From Geobacter sp. (GTDB lineage Bacteria; Desulfobacterota; Desulfuromonadia; Geobacterales; Geobacteraceae): a stretch of DNA of 64,000 nucleotides. The stretch covers positions 124,001 through 188,000 of the forward strand of contig POSG01000004.1 of assembly GCA_003314535.1 (NCBI GenBank), in the 5' to 3' direction. Of the stretch, positions 9,122-24,363 are shown one piece after another (positions within the stretch are counted from its first letter, which is position 1; each line of letters begins with the position of its first letter). A program made the translations under genes and the position numbers. The notes under the pieces are model-generated. The model worked only from the letters and a program-made list of their open reading frames with translations. It was not told the origin of the DNA and did not search any database.

Positions 9122-10000
9122 ATGAGTTCAATGTTGAGAAGAGTTGTCTGTACAATCGCGGCAGTGACTTTGGGGGTCGTCGTTTTTGCGGGTGCGGTCG
9201 GCAAGGCGCAAGCCGGGATCATTCCCTACAGTGTCATCGCTCCCCACGAGTACCAGTTGCCGGTAGGGGCGGAAATCCCGAAGGATGGGATCAATCTTCT
9301 GCTCTCCTACAACACATTCCGGGACGAAGGAAAAGCATGGGACGGCCAGAGCGGTGCCCGGAGCCTGTTCGCTAACATCAACAAATTCGTCCACATTTTC
9401 AATATCGACGGACTGAGCAACTGCGGTTTCCTGTGGGAAGGCGTGCTCGGCTTCGGCAGCCTGCAGATGAAGAACAACACCAGCGAAACCGGCATGATCG
9501 ACGGCCAGACCGGTCTGGTGGCCTGGCACAAGCCGACCAAGTACTGGACGAACGTACTTGAGTACTGGCTCTACCTGCCCATCGGCAGCGACAACCTGTC
9601 CGGACATTCCTGGAATCACAGCTTGGCCTACATGACCAACTTCCACTACGGAAACTTCACCTTCGACGGCGATTTCGGCTACAAATTCATGGGCGACTAC
9701 AGGGATAGCGGTGTGCACCAGGAACAGGGGAACGTGTTTTTTGCCAACCTTGTCTTTGCCTACAAATTCATGAACCAGATCGAACCGTTCTTCAAGCTCG
9801 ATTTCCAGTCGACCGAAACCGGAAAAGACAAGACGAACGGCGTGAAGCTGCCTGGCCAGGAAGAACTGGCATGGGGTCTGGGCAACCAGTTCAAGATCAG
9901 CGACAGGCTGAACCTCGCTGTCTGGTATGAAGCGGGTCTTACCGGCAGGAATACCACCAAGACGAACGCAGGCTACTGCAGGTTCATCTGGTCTTTCTAG
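9122..10000 (+). CDS. Outer-membrane beta-barrel protein (phenol MetA-pathway/transporter-like family)
   Basis: 292 residues with a signal peptide (about 1-31, cleavage after AQA) and alternating aromatic beta-strands ending in FIWSF, the C-terminal aromatic typical of outer-membrane proteins. Repeated strand pairs such as FTFDGDFGYKFMGDY and GNVFFANLVFAYKFM resemble the putative MetA-pathway of phenol degradation/transporter barrel family. A role in solute passage through the outer membrane is inferred. It is first in the group with butanediol dehydrogenase. ATG at 9122 follows GAGGAGGAAG. Substrate is unknown; the gene context points to butanediol or acetoin. Confidence 0.75.
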   Translation: MSSMLRRVVCTIAAVTLGVVVFAGAVGKAQAGIIPYSVIAPHEYQLPVGAEIPKDGINLLLSYNTFRDEGKAWDGQSGARSLFANINKFVHIFNIDGLSNCGFLWEGVLGFGSLQMKNNTSETGMIDGQTGLVAWHKPTKYWTNVLEYWLYLPIGSDNLSGHSWNHSLAYMTNFHYGNFTFDGDFGYKFMGDYRDSGVHQEQGNVFFANLVFAYKFMNQIEPFFKLDFQSTETGKDKTNGVKLPGQEELAWGLGNQFKISDRLNLAVWYEAGLTGRNTTKTNAGYCRFIWSF

Positions 10001-10138
10001 AAAACAGCCGTCAAGTATTTTCCCCGGTCGTGAATGCAATTAAGATTTGCGGGGAAGCGGCCCAAGCACTGATTGAGCCGGTTATAAAGGCGCTGCGCGG
10101 CGCAGCCCACTACAAATACATCAAAAGGAGAGCCAAGA

Positions 10139-11197
10139 ATGAAAGCAGCGAAATGGTACGCGAAAAAAGACATCCGCATCGAGAACGTTCCCGAACCGGG
10201 CGCACCGAAACCGGGTGAGGTAAAGATCAAGGTCGCCTGGTGCGGCATCTGCGGGTCAGACCTGCATGAATACCTTGCCGGCCCGATCTTCATCCCCACA
10301 CAGCCCCATCCGCTGACGGGCGCCTCGGCTCCCCTCATCCTGGGTCACGAGTTCTCCGGCGAAGTCGTGGAAGTCGGTGCGGGTGTCACCACCGTCAAAG
10401 TGGGCGACATAGTTGCCCCGGATGCCTGCCAGCACTGCGGCGAATGCCTGCCCTGCCGGGAAGGCCGCTACAATGTGTGCGAAAAACTGGCGTTCACCGG
10501 CCTGATGGCTGACGGCGCTTTCGCGGAATATGTAAACGTTCCTGCGCAGCTCTGCTATGTCCTGCCGAAGGGCTTCGACCTGCAGGCAGCCTCTCTCATC
10601 GAGCCCCTCGCCACCGGCTTCAAGGCCGTAAGGCTGGCCGGCTCCATCATGGGTCAGACCGTCGTCATCTACGGCGCCGGCACCATCGGCCTCGGCACGC
10701 TCATGTGCGCCAAGGCGGCCGGTGCTTCCACCGCTATCATCGTCGAAATGTCCGCTGCCCGCAAGAAGCTGGCGAAGGAATGCGGCGCCGACATAATCCT
10801 TGATCCGAGAGAGTGCGATGTCATCGCCGAAATCAAGAAGATCACCGGCACGAAGAATGGCGCGGATGTGTCCTTCGAGTGTATCGGCAATGTCAAGACC
10901 GCTCCCATGGCTGTCGAGTCGGTCCACAACGTCGGCAAGATCGTCATCGTCGGTATTTTCGAAGGTCCCAGCGAGTTCAATTTCTTCAGCCTGAGCGCCA
11001 CCGACAAGGTTGTTATCGGCACCCTTGCCTACACCGTCGATGACTTCCAGGGCGTCGCCAACCTGCTGGCTACCGGCCAGCTGAAGACCGCTCCGCTCAT
11101 CACCGGCAAGATCAAGCTTGACGACCTGGTTACAAAGGGTTTCGAAGAACTGGTCAACAACAAGGATGCCAACATCAAGATCATCGTTGAGCCCTAA
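10139..11197 (+). CDS. butA/bdhA: Zinc-dependent 2,3-butanediol dehydrogenase (MDR family)
   Basis: 352-residue medium-chain alcohol dehydrogenase that oxidises 2,3-butanediol to acetoin with NAD in the cytoplasm. Catalytic zinc residues are in CGICGSD (35-41, Cys38) and GHE (His70, Glu71). The structural zinc loop has Cys97, 100, 103, 106 and 114. The Rossmann motif is GAGTIGLG. Sequence features (HEYLAGPIF, HPLTG, LGHEFSGEVVEVG) fit the butanediol/sorbitol branch. A perfect intrinsic terminator follows. It sits between the outer-membrane protein and membrane-protein genes in a candidate AcoR-controlled group. Stereospecificity cannot be read from the sequence. Confidence 0.87.
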   Translation: MKAAKWYAKKDIRIENVPEPGAPKPGEVKIKVAWCGICGSDLHEYLAGPIFIPTQPHPLTGASAPLILGHEFSGEVVEVGAGVTTVKVGDIVAPDACQHCGECLPCREGRYNVCEKLAFTGLMADGAFAEYVNVPAQLCYVLPKGFDLQAASLIEPLATGFKAVRLAGSIMGQTVVIYGAGTIGLGTLMCAKAAGASTAIIVEMSAARKKLAKECGADIILDPRECDVIAEIKKITGTKNGADVSFECIGNVKTAPMAVESVHNVGKIVIVGIFEGPSEFNFFSLSATDKVVIGTLAYTVDDFQGVANLLATGQLKTAPLITGKIKLDDLVTKGFEELVNNKDANIKIIVEP

Positions 11198-11224
11198 CTG
11201 AGAATGCAGGTGCTGCGTCTGCCA

Positions 11225-11260
11225 AAAGCCGGGAAGGGAAGGCTTCCCTTCCCGGCTTTT
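11225..11260 (+). terminator. Strong intrinsic terminator after butanediol dehydrogenase
   Basis: Arms 11225-11239 (AAAGCCGGGAAGGGA) and 11245-11259 are exact complements, followed by T. It separates the dehydrogenase from the membrane-protein gene at 11381, so the latter either relies on read-through or has its own promoter. Confidence 0.85.
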
Positions 11261-11380
11261 GTATAGCAGATTTGAAACTTGATGAAACTATTTGCTTTGT
11301 TGTCGTGCTTTCCAGGCAGTGTTTTAGCCACTTTAGAGGTCGGTCGTTAACCTAAGAATTATACTGAAAAGGAGTTTTCT

Positions 11381-12370
11381 ATGGAACCTTGGAGTGCAAC
11401 GACGCTTTTGTTCGTCTTCGGAGGGGGAATTGCGGGTGCGGCTTTTGGCGCATTGTGGGGGGTTATCCTGTGCGCCCTTATCGTCCTAGTCGGCTGCATA
11501 ATCGTCATGGCCGGCGGGTCTGATTTCATGCTGCTGCAGGTAGGTCTCGGCCCGATTTTCGGACCCCACGTCGGCGGTTTCGGCGCTGGTCTTGCCGCGG
11601 CAGCCTATGCTGCCGGAATCAAGAAGAATCACCCCGGCGGCGCGGCTAAGGATATCCTGTCTCCCCTCACCACAACCTCGTGGGATGTTCTTTTCATCGG
11701 CGGTGTCTATTCACTTATAGCTCACGCCGTCCTGCAACTGGAGGGGAAAATCCCCATTATCAACCAGACCGACATGATAGCCTGCAACCTGTTGATTCTC
11801 GGCTTGATCGTCAGGTTCATCTGCTTCAAGGAAGGCATCTTCGGTAAAACGGAATCGATCAAGCAGAACGGCCTGTTCGGCACCGCCAACTACTCGATTT
11901 CGTGGGCTCCCTGGCAGTCTCCGTGGGGCAAGCTCATTGTCATGGCGATCGGCTGGGCTGTCTTGTCTGTCGGACTTTGCACCGTAATCAAGCCCGTCCT
12001 TGATCCCATGGCCGCCGCCGGCAAGATCTCTGCTGCAGGAGCATTTGTTGTACCCCTGATAATCGGGTGGTCCATCGCGATCCTCAACCTTATCTGCCTG
12101 CAATGTGCGACCGGCACCATACAGCCGGTGCCCATCTGGCACTGCCAGGCAATCCTGGCAGCTCTGGCGTTCCTGATGACCGGTTCGCCCATCGTGGGTG
12201 TTGTTGCGGGTGTCCTGGGCGCGATACTCCAGGAATTCTGCGCGCGGCTGTTCTACAACCACGCCAGCACCCACATTGACCCGCCGGCGACGGCAATCTG
12301 CTTCGGAACCTTGATCATAAACCTGTTGTTCAAGCCGGAGTTTCTGAACCTGGCGCAATATTTCAAGTAA
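11381..12370 (+). CDS. Polytopic inner-membrane protein, possible substrate permease
   Basis: 329 residues with about eight to ten hydrophobic segments and Gly/Ala-rich helices, for example 9-45 and 125-150, and long helices after residue 185. I do not recognise the family with confidence. Conserved-looking polar phrases inside the membrane region are FGPHVGGFGAG, DILSPLTTTSWDV and NHASTHIDPPATAICFG. Start ATG at 11381 follows AAAAGGAG. It lies between butanediol dehydrogenase and a DUF190 gene, so uptake of butanediol or acetoin, or an ion exchange linked to it, is the likely job. That is inference from position only. Confidence 0.6.
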   Translation: MEPWSATTLLFVFGGGIAGAAFGALWGVILCALIVLVGCIIVMAGGSDFMLLQVGLGPIFGPHVGGFGAGLAAAAYAAGIKKNHPGGAAKDILSPLTTTSWDVLFIGGVYSLIAHAVLQLEGKIPIINQTDMIACNLLILGLIVRFICFKEGIFGKTESIKQNGLFGTANYSISWAPWQSPWGKLIVMAIGWAVLSVGLCTVIKPVLDPMAAAGKISAAGAFVVPLIIGWSIAILNLICLQCATGTIQPVPIWHCQAILAALAFLMTGSPIVGVVAGVLGAILQEFCARLFYNHASTHIDPPATAICFGTLIINLLFKPEFLNLAQYFK

Positions 12371-12415
12371 TCGCATGATTTTCTGACGCTCATGAAACAT
12401 GAGACTGCTTCAGAG

Positions 12416-12443
12416 GGGGTAACCGGATGTATCCGGCTACCCC
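12416..12443 (+). other. Stem-loop between the membrane protein and the DUF190 gene
   Basis: GGGGTAACCGGAT / ATCCGGCTACCCC pair except for one A-C bulge, with a 2-base centre. There is no T tract, so RNA processing or stability is more likely than termination. Confidence 0.5.
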
Positions 12444-12536
12444 GGTCTGAAGAGATCTTGTCGCCCGTTAGAAAATGTGCATGTGTGATTCTTTGATGCA
12501 AAACAACTACGGCTCAGAAGAGCGCAGGGGGTATAT

Positions 12537-12872
12537 ATGGAATATCAAGGAAAAGGCAAGGTGCTGAGAATCTATCTGAACAAGTATACCCATCAGGAAA
12601 AGGATTTTCTGTACGAAGTGATCGTGAAAAAAGCACATTCAATGGGCGTGACAGCGGCAATGGTTTTCCAGGGTATAGAAGGTTACGGGTTCTGTTGTCC
12701 TGGCTGCAGAACGCTCAACCTCGGCGTCACCGCCTCCGTCTGCCAGCCCATGATCGCCGAATTCATCGACAAGGAAGAAAAAATAAACGAATTTCATGCC
12801 TTCGTGAAGCAGGTGATGAAAAAGGGTGGCATTGTTGTGTTCGATGCGGATCTCGACTTCGACAGTTTTTAG
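12537..12872 (+). CDS. DUF190 family protein
   Basis: 111 residues with the DUF190 (PF02641) ferredoxin-like, PII-like fold pattern: KVLRIYLNKYTHQEKDFLYEVIVKKA, then GVTAAMVFQGIEGYG, and a C-terminal VKQVMKKGGIVVFDAD. DUF190 genes often neighbour transporters such as CrcB-type channels and are thought to be regulators, but the biochemical role is not settled. An unusual CCPGC motif (residues 54-58) replaces the usual loop. A second DUF190 gene is at 24364. Context suggests it modulates the adjacent membrane protein. Confidence 0.75.
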   Translation: MEYQGKGKVLRIYLNKYTHQEKDFLYEVIVKKAHSMGVTAAMVFQGIEGYGFCCPGCRTLNLGVTASVCQPMIAEFIDKEEKINEFHAFVKQVMKKGGIVVFDADLDFDSF

Positions 12873-12944
12873 CTGGCTGTTGTAGCCATGGCCGGCGGCG
12901 GGCGGCCGGTTACCGTGAACTATCCATTGTAATGCCCGCTAGTG

Positions 12945-12992
12945 TGCCTACATCGCAAAATCCGGCGAAAAGCCGGCTATGCGATGTAGGCA
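12945..12992 (+). other. Long nested hairpin inside the butanediol gene group
   Basis: Outer arms TGCCTACATCGCA (12945-12957) and TGCGATGTAGGCA (12980-12992) are perfect complements; inside them CCGGC / GCCGG form a second stem with a GAAAA loop. Only TTT follows, so it is a weak terminator at best. It lies 45 bases before the VOC gene start and may set differential expression or mRNA stability. Confidence 0.75.
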
Positions 12993-13036
12993 TTTCCACG
13001 CAACCCGACTACCAAGAGATTCTAGGAGGTATTATT

Positions 13037-13531
13037 ATGTCGGAAAAACCCGTATATACTAATATTCTGCAGATAGCCGTCGTGGTGAAGAATTGTGATG
13101 AGACCGTGAAAAAGTATGCAGACGATTACGGGATCGGCCCCTGGTCGATCTATGAGTTCAACCCGAACACGGTCAGCGACATGATCATCGAAGGAAAGCC
13201 GGTCGAATATGCCATGCGTCTTGCCTTAGCGGACATAGGCGGGGTGCAGTGGGAGATCATCGAGCCCAAGGATGACAAGAGCATCTACGCAAGTTTCCTG
13301 AAGGAGCACGGTGAAGGTCTCCATCACGTGGCTTTCGGCACCGAGAATTATGAAGAGACGGTGAAATTCTACAAGGACAAGGGACGCCCCATCCTGCAGG
13401 GCGGGACCTGGGAAGGCCTGACCTATACCTACCTCGATTCGCGCAAGGACCTCGGTGTAATAGCGGAGATCTACAAGCTGGTTCCCGATTTCAAATGGCC
13501 CGAGCCGCAAGCCGTCTATCCGCCGAAATAG
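13037..13531 (+). CDS. VOC (glyoxalase/methylmalonyl-CoA epimerase-like) family protein
   Basis: 164 residues with two beta-alpha-beta-beta-beta modules of the vicinal oxygen chelate fold: ILQIAVVVKNCDETVKKYADDYGIGPW and GLHHVAFGTENYEETVKFYKDKG. Candidate metal residues are an N-terminal Gln (LQIAV), His in GLHHVAFG and Glu in AEIYK. Start is the ATG at 13037 with the strong TAGGAGGT site. The frame upstream of that ATG is a shadow. Its place in the butanediol group suggests a role in an intermediate or side product, but the substrate is not known. Confidence 0.75.
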   Translation: MSEKPVYTNILQIAVVVKNCDETVKKYADDYGIGPWSIYEFNPNTVSDMIIEGKPVEYAMRLALADIGGVQWEIIEPKDDKSIYASFLKEHGEGLHHVAFGTENYEETVKFYKDKGRPILQGGTWEGLTYTYLDSRKDLGVIAEIYKLVPDFKWPEPQAVYPPK

Positions 13532-13549
13532 GCCGAAAGGAGATCAGAA

Positions 13550-13855
13550 ATGGGACTCAAGGCTGCTTTTGTCTTCGTTGCGCCTGAAGCGGATGCTGCA
13601 CAGCACCGTGCAGTCGTCAACACTCCGGTGGTTGAGCTGACCGTTGTGGGAGTGAAGAATTATGCCGATGCGGTTGCGGCTGCGAAAAAACTGGTGGAAG
13701 AGGGCATCGTCGCAATCGAACTCTGCGCGGGCTTCGGTGTTGAGGGTGTGTCCGAGGTCAAGAAAGCTGTCGGCGGCAGGGCCGCGGTCGGTGTGGTCAG
13801 GTTCGACAACCATCCGGGACTGGAATTCAAGAGTGGAGATGACATGTTCAGCTGA
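13550..13855 (+). CDS. Small conserved protein, DUF6506-like
   Basis: 101 residues, alpha/beta, no signal peptide or membrane segment. It begins GLKAAFVFVAPEAD and has VVELTVVGVKNYADAVAAAKKLVEEGI and GVEGVSEVKKAVGG, a pattern seen in small DUF6506-type proteins; I hold that assignment loosely. Eighteen bases separate it from the VOC gene and it ends with a good terminator, so it is the last gene of the group. Function unknown. Confidence 0.6.
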   Translation: MGLKAAFVFVAPEADAAQHRAVVNTPVVELTVVGVKNYADAVAAAKKLVEEGIVAIELCAGFGVEGVSEVKKAVGGRAAVGVVRFDNHPGLEFKSGDDMFS

Positions 13856-13947
13856 CTAAAGCTCCCGGGCGGTTCCATAATCCGGCGCATGGCGGCACCT
13901 GGCTATCGGCACGGCATGCGCCGGACCCGGGGAGAAACGGAGAAATC

Positions 13948-13990
13948 GCATCCGGAAAGGCTTTTGAAGCTCTCCGGATGCTTGATTTTT
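13948..13990 (+). terminator. Intrinsic terminator ending the butanediol gene group
   Basis: GCATCCGGA (13948-13956) pairs with TCCGGATGC (13973-13981), followed by TTGATTTTT. Confidence 0.75.
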
Positions 13991-14104
13991 GTGATGTTGT
14001 GTGCGGGGAAATGCCGAATACGATATATTTAAAATATAATTCTGAAAATGTAGTAGAATGTTGAGGATAAAGTTGCTCGGAATATTGCCATGGGAGGAAA
14101 CGTC

Positions 14105-16117
<2,013 letters not shown>

Positions 16118-16259
16118 CAGGTTGTAGAAAAACGTCACGAGGAAGACCGGATGCAAAGCGCACGGAATGCAGCCCCCAAGACGCATCACCTGGATACGCA
16201 AGGGTGTGAGCACCTCGCAACGACGCAGACGGCCTCCGCAGTACTTTTTCAGCAGCCTA
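16118..16259 (-). repeat. 142-bp dispersed repeat, family B, copy 1
   Basis: Starts directly after the acoR copy 1 stop codon. Its reverse complement matches 45974-46115 and 54531-54672; all three copies span 142 bases between CAGG and CCT(G/A) ends with imperfect terminal inverted repeats (TTGTAGAAAAACGT at one end, CTTTTTCAGCAGCC at the other). TTAG flanks both sides (16114-16117 and 16260-16263), possibly a short target duplication. Confidence 0.85.
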
Positions 16260-16690
16260 TTAGAGCTGTTTCTCGGGTACGGTTGCAGTATTTGTTCCCC
16301 CCCCCCGCCTTGCCTGCATGGCCGGAAATTTTCATGATGTGCTTTCATGGCAGGCTAGAGTTTCCCGACCGGTGAGAGTAGTCGCATCCCGGGCAGCGTT
16401 GTAATATGCCCTTTCTTGGTGACGGGCTTTTTGACCATGGAAAACGTCCAACTGAAATCTTTCCTCCCGTCAATGTATGGAGTAAGCGGCCGTCTGTGGT
16501 TTTTCCGCTGGCATATGCGACGGCCCAAAAAGCCCAGTTGATGATCTTTCCGAGGCTGATAATGGGTGACATTCTGAATCGGAACAGATTTATTTCTGCG
16601 CCTGCTTAAACGAGCGCTATTCTAGCCAGTCTATTTTTTCTCTCTGCAAATGTGGTTTTGTTTGGGTAGCCTAGAATGGGAGAATAGCCC
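16260..16690. other. Intergenic stretch between the two acoR copies
   Basis: No gene supported. It has a nine-C run near 16299 and a 34-codon open frame from 16438, which has no ribosome site and no recognisable product. No sigma-54 or AcoR-like site was seen. Confidence 0.5.
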
Positions 16691-18706
<2,016 letters not shown>

Positions 18707-19727
18707 TGTCCCGTGCAGTGGTGCTGAAATGATCAAACCCTGCTTTCGGCGCCGGAATCGGCTTCCCTTCGGCGGAGAGAACATGGACTCCGGGTGTTGA
18801 AGTGATTTCGCCTATCTCGGTCACAGGAGTCCCCAGCTCTGCAAAGAGAGAACCGATCGCTTCCCGGTTGCGGGCCGGGGCCGTGAACAGGAGTTCGTAG
18901 TCCTCACCGCCTCCAAGCGCAAGCGAATAATCACTGTTGCGTAGAGATTCGACATGTGCTGCAAACTCTCGGGACAGCGGTATCCTGTCCTGGTGCACAA
19001 TGGCGCCTGAGCCGGACATTTCGGTTATGTGCCCGAGATCGGACAGCAGCCCGTCGCTTATGTCGATCATGGCCGTCGCAAGGCCGGCTTCGGCAAGCGC
19101 CAGGCCTTCGCGGACTCTTGGCGACGGGTCGAGATGCCTACTTATGCATCTTCCATCCGTACTTCCCTTGCGCAGGAATTCAAGGCCCAATGCCGCGTCA
19201 CCCAGAGTGCCAGTGACAAATACTGCTTCACCGGGAAGCGCTCCCCGGCGCCGAATTATCCTGCCCTCTTGCTGCTCGCCGTAAAGCGTTATCGATATGA
19301 CGAGCCCTTCCTTCGAGGCGCATGTATCCCCACCTACCAGTGCGGTTCCGTATTCGTCGGCAAGCCCAAGCATCCCGGAGGTGAACAGTTCGACAAATCC
19401 GACTGACAGCTTGGCCGGAATCGCCAGGGACAGCAGAAACCAGCGCGGTATTCCACCCATTGCCGCGATGTCCGAGAGGTTCACGGCGAGTGATTTCCTG
19501 CCCAGGCGGAAAGGGTCGCAGAATGAGAGGTCGAAATGAACGCCCTCAACAAGCATGTCACTGGTTGTGAGGCCGATGTAGCCGTTCTGCCATTGGAAAG
19601 CGGCTGCGTCGTCACCTATGCTGACCGGGACGGCCGGTGTCGGACGGACTTTGCCCGAAATCAGGCTGATAAGCCCGAATTCTCCCAGTTCATGAATATG
19701 TCGGCAGGTTTTGCGTTGCATCATCAT

Positions 19728-20139
19728 TTGTTTCCCCGTTTGAAAGTGGATTTGACGGTGTGCCGTTCTCTTCCAAGCACAAAAGAGGCCAGATGGAACG
19801 GCTTACCGCTCCGCCGGCAAATGTTCCGATATGTTCACTGTTCCCGCGCTTGTTGGGGAACCCTGTGTAAACCCCTCTTTCCGCAGGCGGCGCAGAAGTG
19901 ATACACTTGTTGCAGCATACGGTTCCAGGTGTTGCATGACGTTCCGGAGCAGGAGCGCTCTTTCGGGTGCGGATGTGTGGCAGGCATGCGGCGATACATG
20001 AAATCATTGCACAAATCCGGAATGCTGGTGAATTTGTGGAAAGAGGGAAGTGGTGTGGTGCTCTTTTTGCTTTGTATAATCTCCAGGGTTTGCATTTCAT
20101 GCATACCTTGATATTCAGTGCGGTAAAAGGAGCACTCCA
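19728..20139. other. 412-bp intergenic region between thiL and a small gene
   Basis: Divergent promoters are expected here. No gene, no TPP riboswitch core and no clear -35/-10 pair was recognised. A 136-codon open frame on the minus strand has no ribosome site and no protein-like pattern. Confidence 0.5.
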
Positions 20140-20406
20140 GTGACAAACCGGCTGCTGGATTTCGATGAAAGCAGGAAAAAGTCCTGCGAACAGGGAAAGA
20201 GGCTGCAGGAGATGGTTCGACTGATCCGGTTGCGTGAAATGCAGTTGGAATCGCTGGAATCATTGCTGGACCGGATCCTTATCTGTCTCAATTCTTTTCG
20301 TGATGGTGAGGTTGATTGTACGGCTGATTCGCTGGTCGATGCTGTAGTGAAGGAAATAAACTTTTACCGGTTGCTGACGACTGATTCGGCTGCTTCGGAA
20401 GTTTGA
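20140..20406 (+). CDS. Small predicted coiled-coil protein, unknown
   Basis: 88 residues starting at GTG 20140 with an AGGAG site six bases upstream. The middle (about 8-48) is heptad-like (KRLQEMVRLIRLREMQLESLESLLDRIL), suggesting a helical bundle or coiled coil. No membrane segment or signal. It is 90 bases before thiC in the same direction, possibly cotranscribed. I do not recognise the family; the good ribosome site and helical pattern are the only support. Confidence 0.5.
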   Translation: MTNRLLDFDESRKKSCEQGKRLQEMVRLIRLREMQLESLESLLDRILICLNSFRDGEVDCTADSLVDAVVKEINFYRLLTTDSAASEV

Positions 20407-20415
20407 AATCTCTGA

Positions 20416-22556
<2,141 letters not shown>

Positions 22557-22570
22557 AAAGAGAGCATTGA

Positions 22571-23353
22571 ATGACTTCACTTGATGACACATTGAAGATA
22601 GCCGGACGCACGTTCCGCTCGCGACTCATGGTGGGTACGGGCAAATACGCGGATTTCAGGCAGATGGTGCAATCGCTGGATGCTTCGGGGGCGGAAATCG
22701 TTACCGTGGCCGTGAGAAGGGTGAACATCTCGGACCGGAACAAGGAGTCGCTTCTGGATCATATCGATCTGAAGAAATACACCCTGCTTCCCAACACGGC
22801 AGGATGCTTTACGGCCGACGAAGCGGTAAGAACATGCCGACTGGCCCGCGAGGCAGGTCTTTCCGACTTCGTCAAGCTGGAAGTCCTGGGAGACCAGAAG
22901 ACACTGTTCCCGGACAACGAGGAGCTCCTGAAAGCGGCTGCGATCCTGGTCAAGGAAGGCTTCACCGTGCTCCCGTACACATCTGATGATCCGATCATGT
23001 GCAAGAAGCTGGAAGACCTGGGATGCGCGGCAGTCATGCCGCTCGGTGCCCCCATCGGGAGCGGCCTGGGCATACGCAACCCTTTCAATATCAGGATAAT
23101 CCTGGAAACCGTCAAGGTGCCGGTCATTGTGGATGCCGGTGTGGGGACGGCCTCGGATGCAGCGATCGCCATGGAGCTGGGATGCGACGGCGTGCTGATG
23201 AATACAGCCATTTCGGGGGCCGCGGACCCGGTCGCCATGGCCGAGGCCATGAACCTCGCTGTCCGGGCGGGCCGACTCGCCTACCGGTCCGGGCGCATTC
23301 CGCGAAAGCTGTATGCAACCGCATCCAGCCCCTTGGAAGGCGTAATCGGGTGA
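22571..23353 (+). CDS. thiG: Thiazole synthase
   Basis: 260-residue TIM-barrel enzyme that joins DXP, dehydroglycine and ThiS thiocarboxylate into the thiamine thiazole. Lys102 in FVKLEVLGD is the expected Schiff-base lysine. The phosphate-binding ends [29 protein letters not shown] are typical. Forms a tight cluster thiC-thiS-thiG. A thiH or thiO for dehydroglycine and a thiE are not in the window. Confidence 0.95.
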   Translation: MTSLDDTLKIAGRTFRSRLMVGTGKYADFRQMVQSLDASGAEIVTVAVRRVNISDRNKESLLDHIDLKKYTLLPNTAGCFTADEAVRTCRLAREAGLSDFVKLEVLGDQKTLFPDNEELLKAAAILVKEGFTVLPYTSDDPIMCKKLEDLGCAAVMPLGAPIGSGLGIRNPFNIRIILETVKVPVIVDAGVGTASDAAIAMELGCDGVLMNTAISGAADPVAMAEAMNLAVRAGRLAYRSGRIPRKLYATASSPLEGVIG

Positions 23354-23382
23354 CTAAGGAGAGTTGTTTCGCCGGAGTTATG

Positions 23383-24342
23383 ATGGTTCACGAACAGGTT
23401 CACAAGCATTTGCATATCAATTCATACGGTTCCTACCTTCGCCGCCGCTTTGGCTGCCGTGTCAGCAAGGTCAACGTGGATGGCGGCTTCACCTGCCCGA
23501 ACCGTGACGGGACCAAGGGGACCGGAGGCTGCATCTACTGCGACAATGCTTCCTTCTCCCCCGATGCCACCAAGCCCGTCATTCCCATCGAGCAGCAGAT
23601 GGCCGAAGGGATGGCCTGGCACCGGAAAAGGCTGGGAAGCAAAAAATTCATCATTTATTTCCAGAAGTTCACCAATACCTATGCCCCGGTTAAGAAGCTT
23701 CGCGAGCTTTACTCCCGCGCGCTGGATCACCCGGATGTGATCGGCATTTCGGTCGGGACCCGGCCGGATGCATTGGGCGATGATGCACTGGCCCTTCTGA
23801 CCGAGCTTGCCCGCACCCGTTACGTCTGCGTGGAACTCGGGCTGCAGTCCATGGATGACGCCATTCTTGCCTGGATGAACCGGGGGCACGGGCTGGCCGA
23901 CTATCTCAAGACGGTTGAGCGGGTGGCTGACCGCGGAATCGACATCTGTACCCATCTCATCTACGGCTTCCCGGGTGAAACCCGCGCCTCGTTCCTCAAA
24001 ACCGCCGAGCTCATTTCCAGGCTGCCGATTGATTCCCTGAAAATCCACCAGCTGCATGCCGTGCGGGGCACCAGGCTGGCGGAACTGTACCAACAAGGAC
24101 AGTACCGGCCGATTTCACTTCAAGAGTATATTTCAACGGTCTGTGACTTCCTGGAGCGCATCCCGGCGCATGTGGCAATCCAGAGGCTGTATGGCTCCGC
24201 GCCCCTCGACCTGCTGGTTGCGCCGGGCTGGGGACTGAAAAACAACCAGATGTGGTATACGGTAGTCAACGAGCTGGTCAGGCGCGGAACGTGGCAGGGG
24301 TGCAGGTTGACAGTCGACAACCTCAGGGTGAGCAATCTATAG
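23383..24342 (+). CDS. Radical SAM protein, YhcC / TIGR01212 family
   Basis: 319 residues. The N-terminal cluster has Cys spaced CPNRDGTKGTGGCIYC (CX11CX2C), typical of this family, then a partial TIM barrel (THLIYGFPGET, IHQLHAVRGTRLA) and a C-terminal LYGSAPLDLLVAPGWG. Family members are of uncertain function; some have been linked to tRNA or thiamine-related operons. ATG 23383 is chosen (GGAG five bases upstream); ATG 23380 and GTG 23350 are alternatives. It follows thiG by 29 bases and is probably in the same transcript. Confidence 0.82.
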   Translation: MVHEQVHKHLHINSYGSYLRRRFGCRVSKVNVDGGFTCPNRDGTKGTGGCIYCDNASFSPDATKPVIPIEQQMAEGMAWHRKRLGSKKFIIYFQKFTNTYAPVKKLRELYSRALDHPDVIGISVGTRPDALGDDALALLTELARTRYVCVELGLQSMDDAILAWMNRGHGLADYLKTVERVADRGIDICTHLIYGFPGETRASFLKTAELISRLPIDSLKIHQLHAVRGTRLAELYQQGQYRPISLQEYISTVCDFLERIPAHVAIQRLYGSAPLDLLVAPGWGLKNNQMWYTVVNELVRRGTWQGCRLTVDNLRVSNL

Positions 24343-24363
24343 CATAACGGTCGGGAGGGTCCG

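Noticed and set aside
16438-16542. 34-codon frame between the acoR copies
   Set aside because: No ribosome site, no recognised family, and no sign of conservation.
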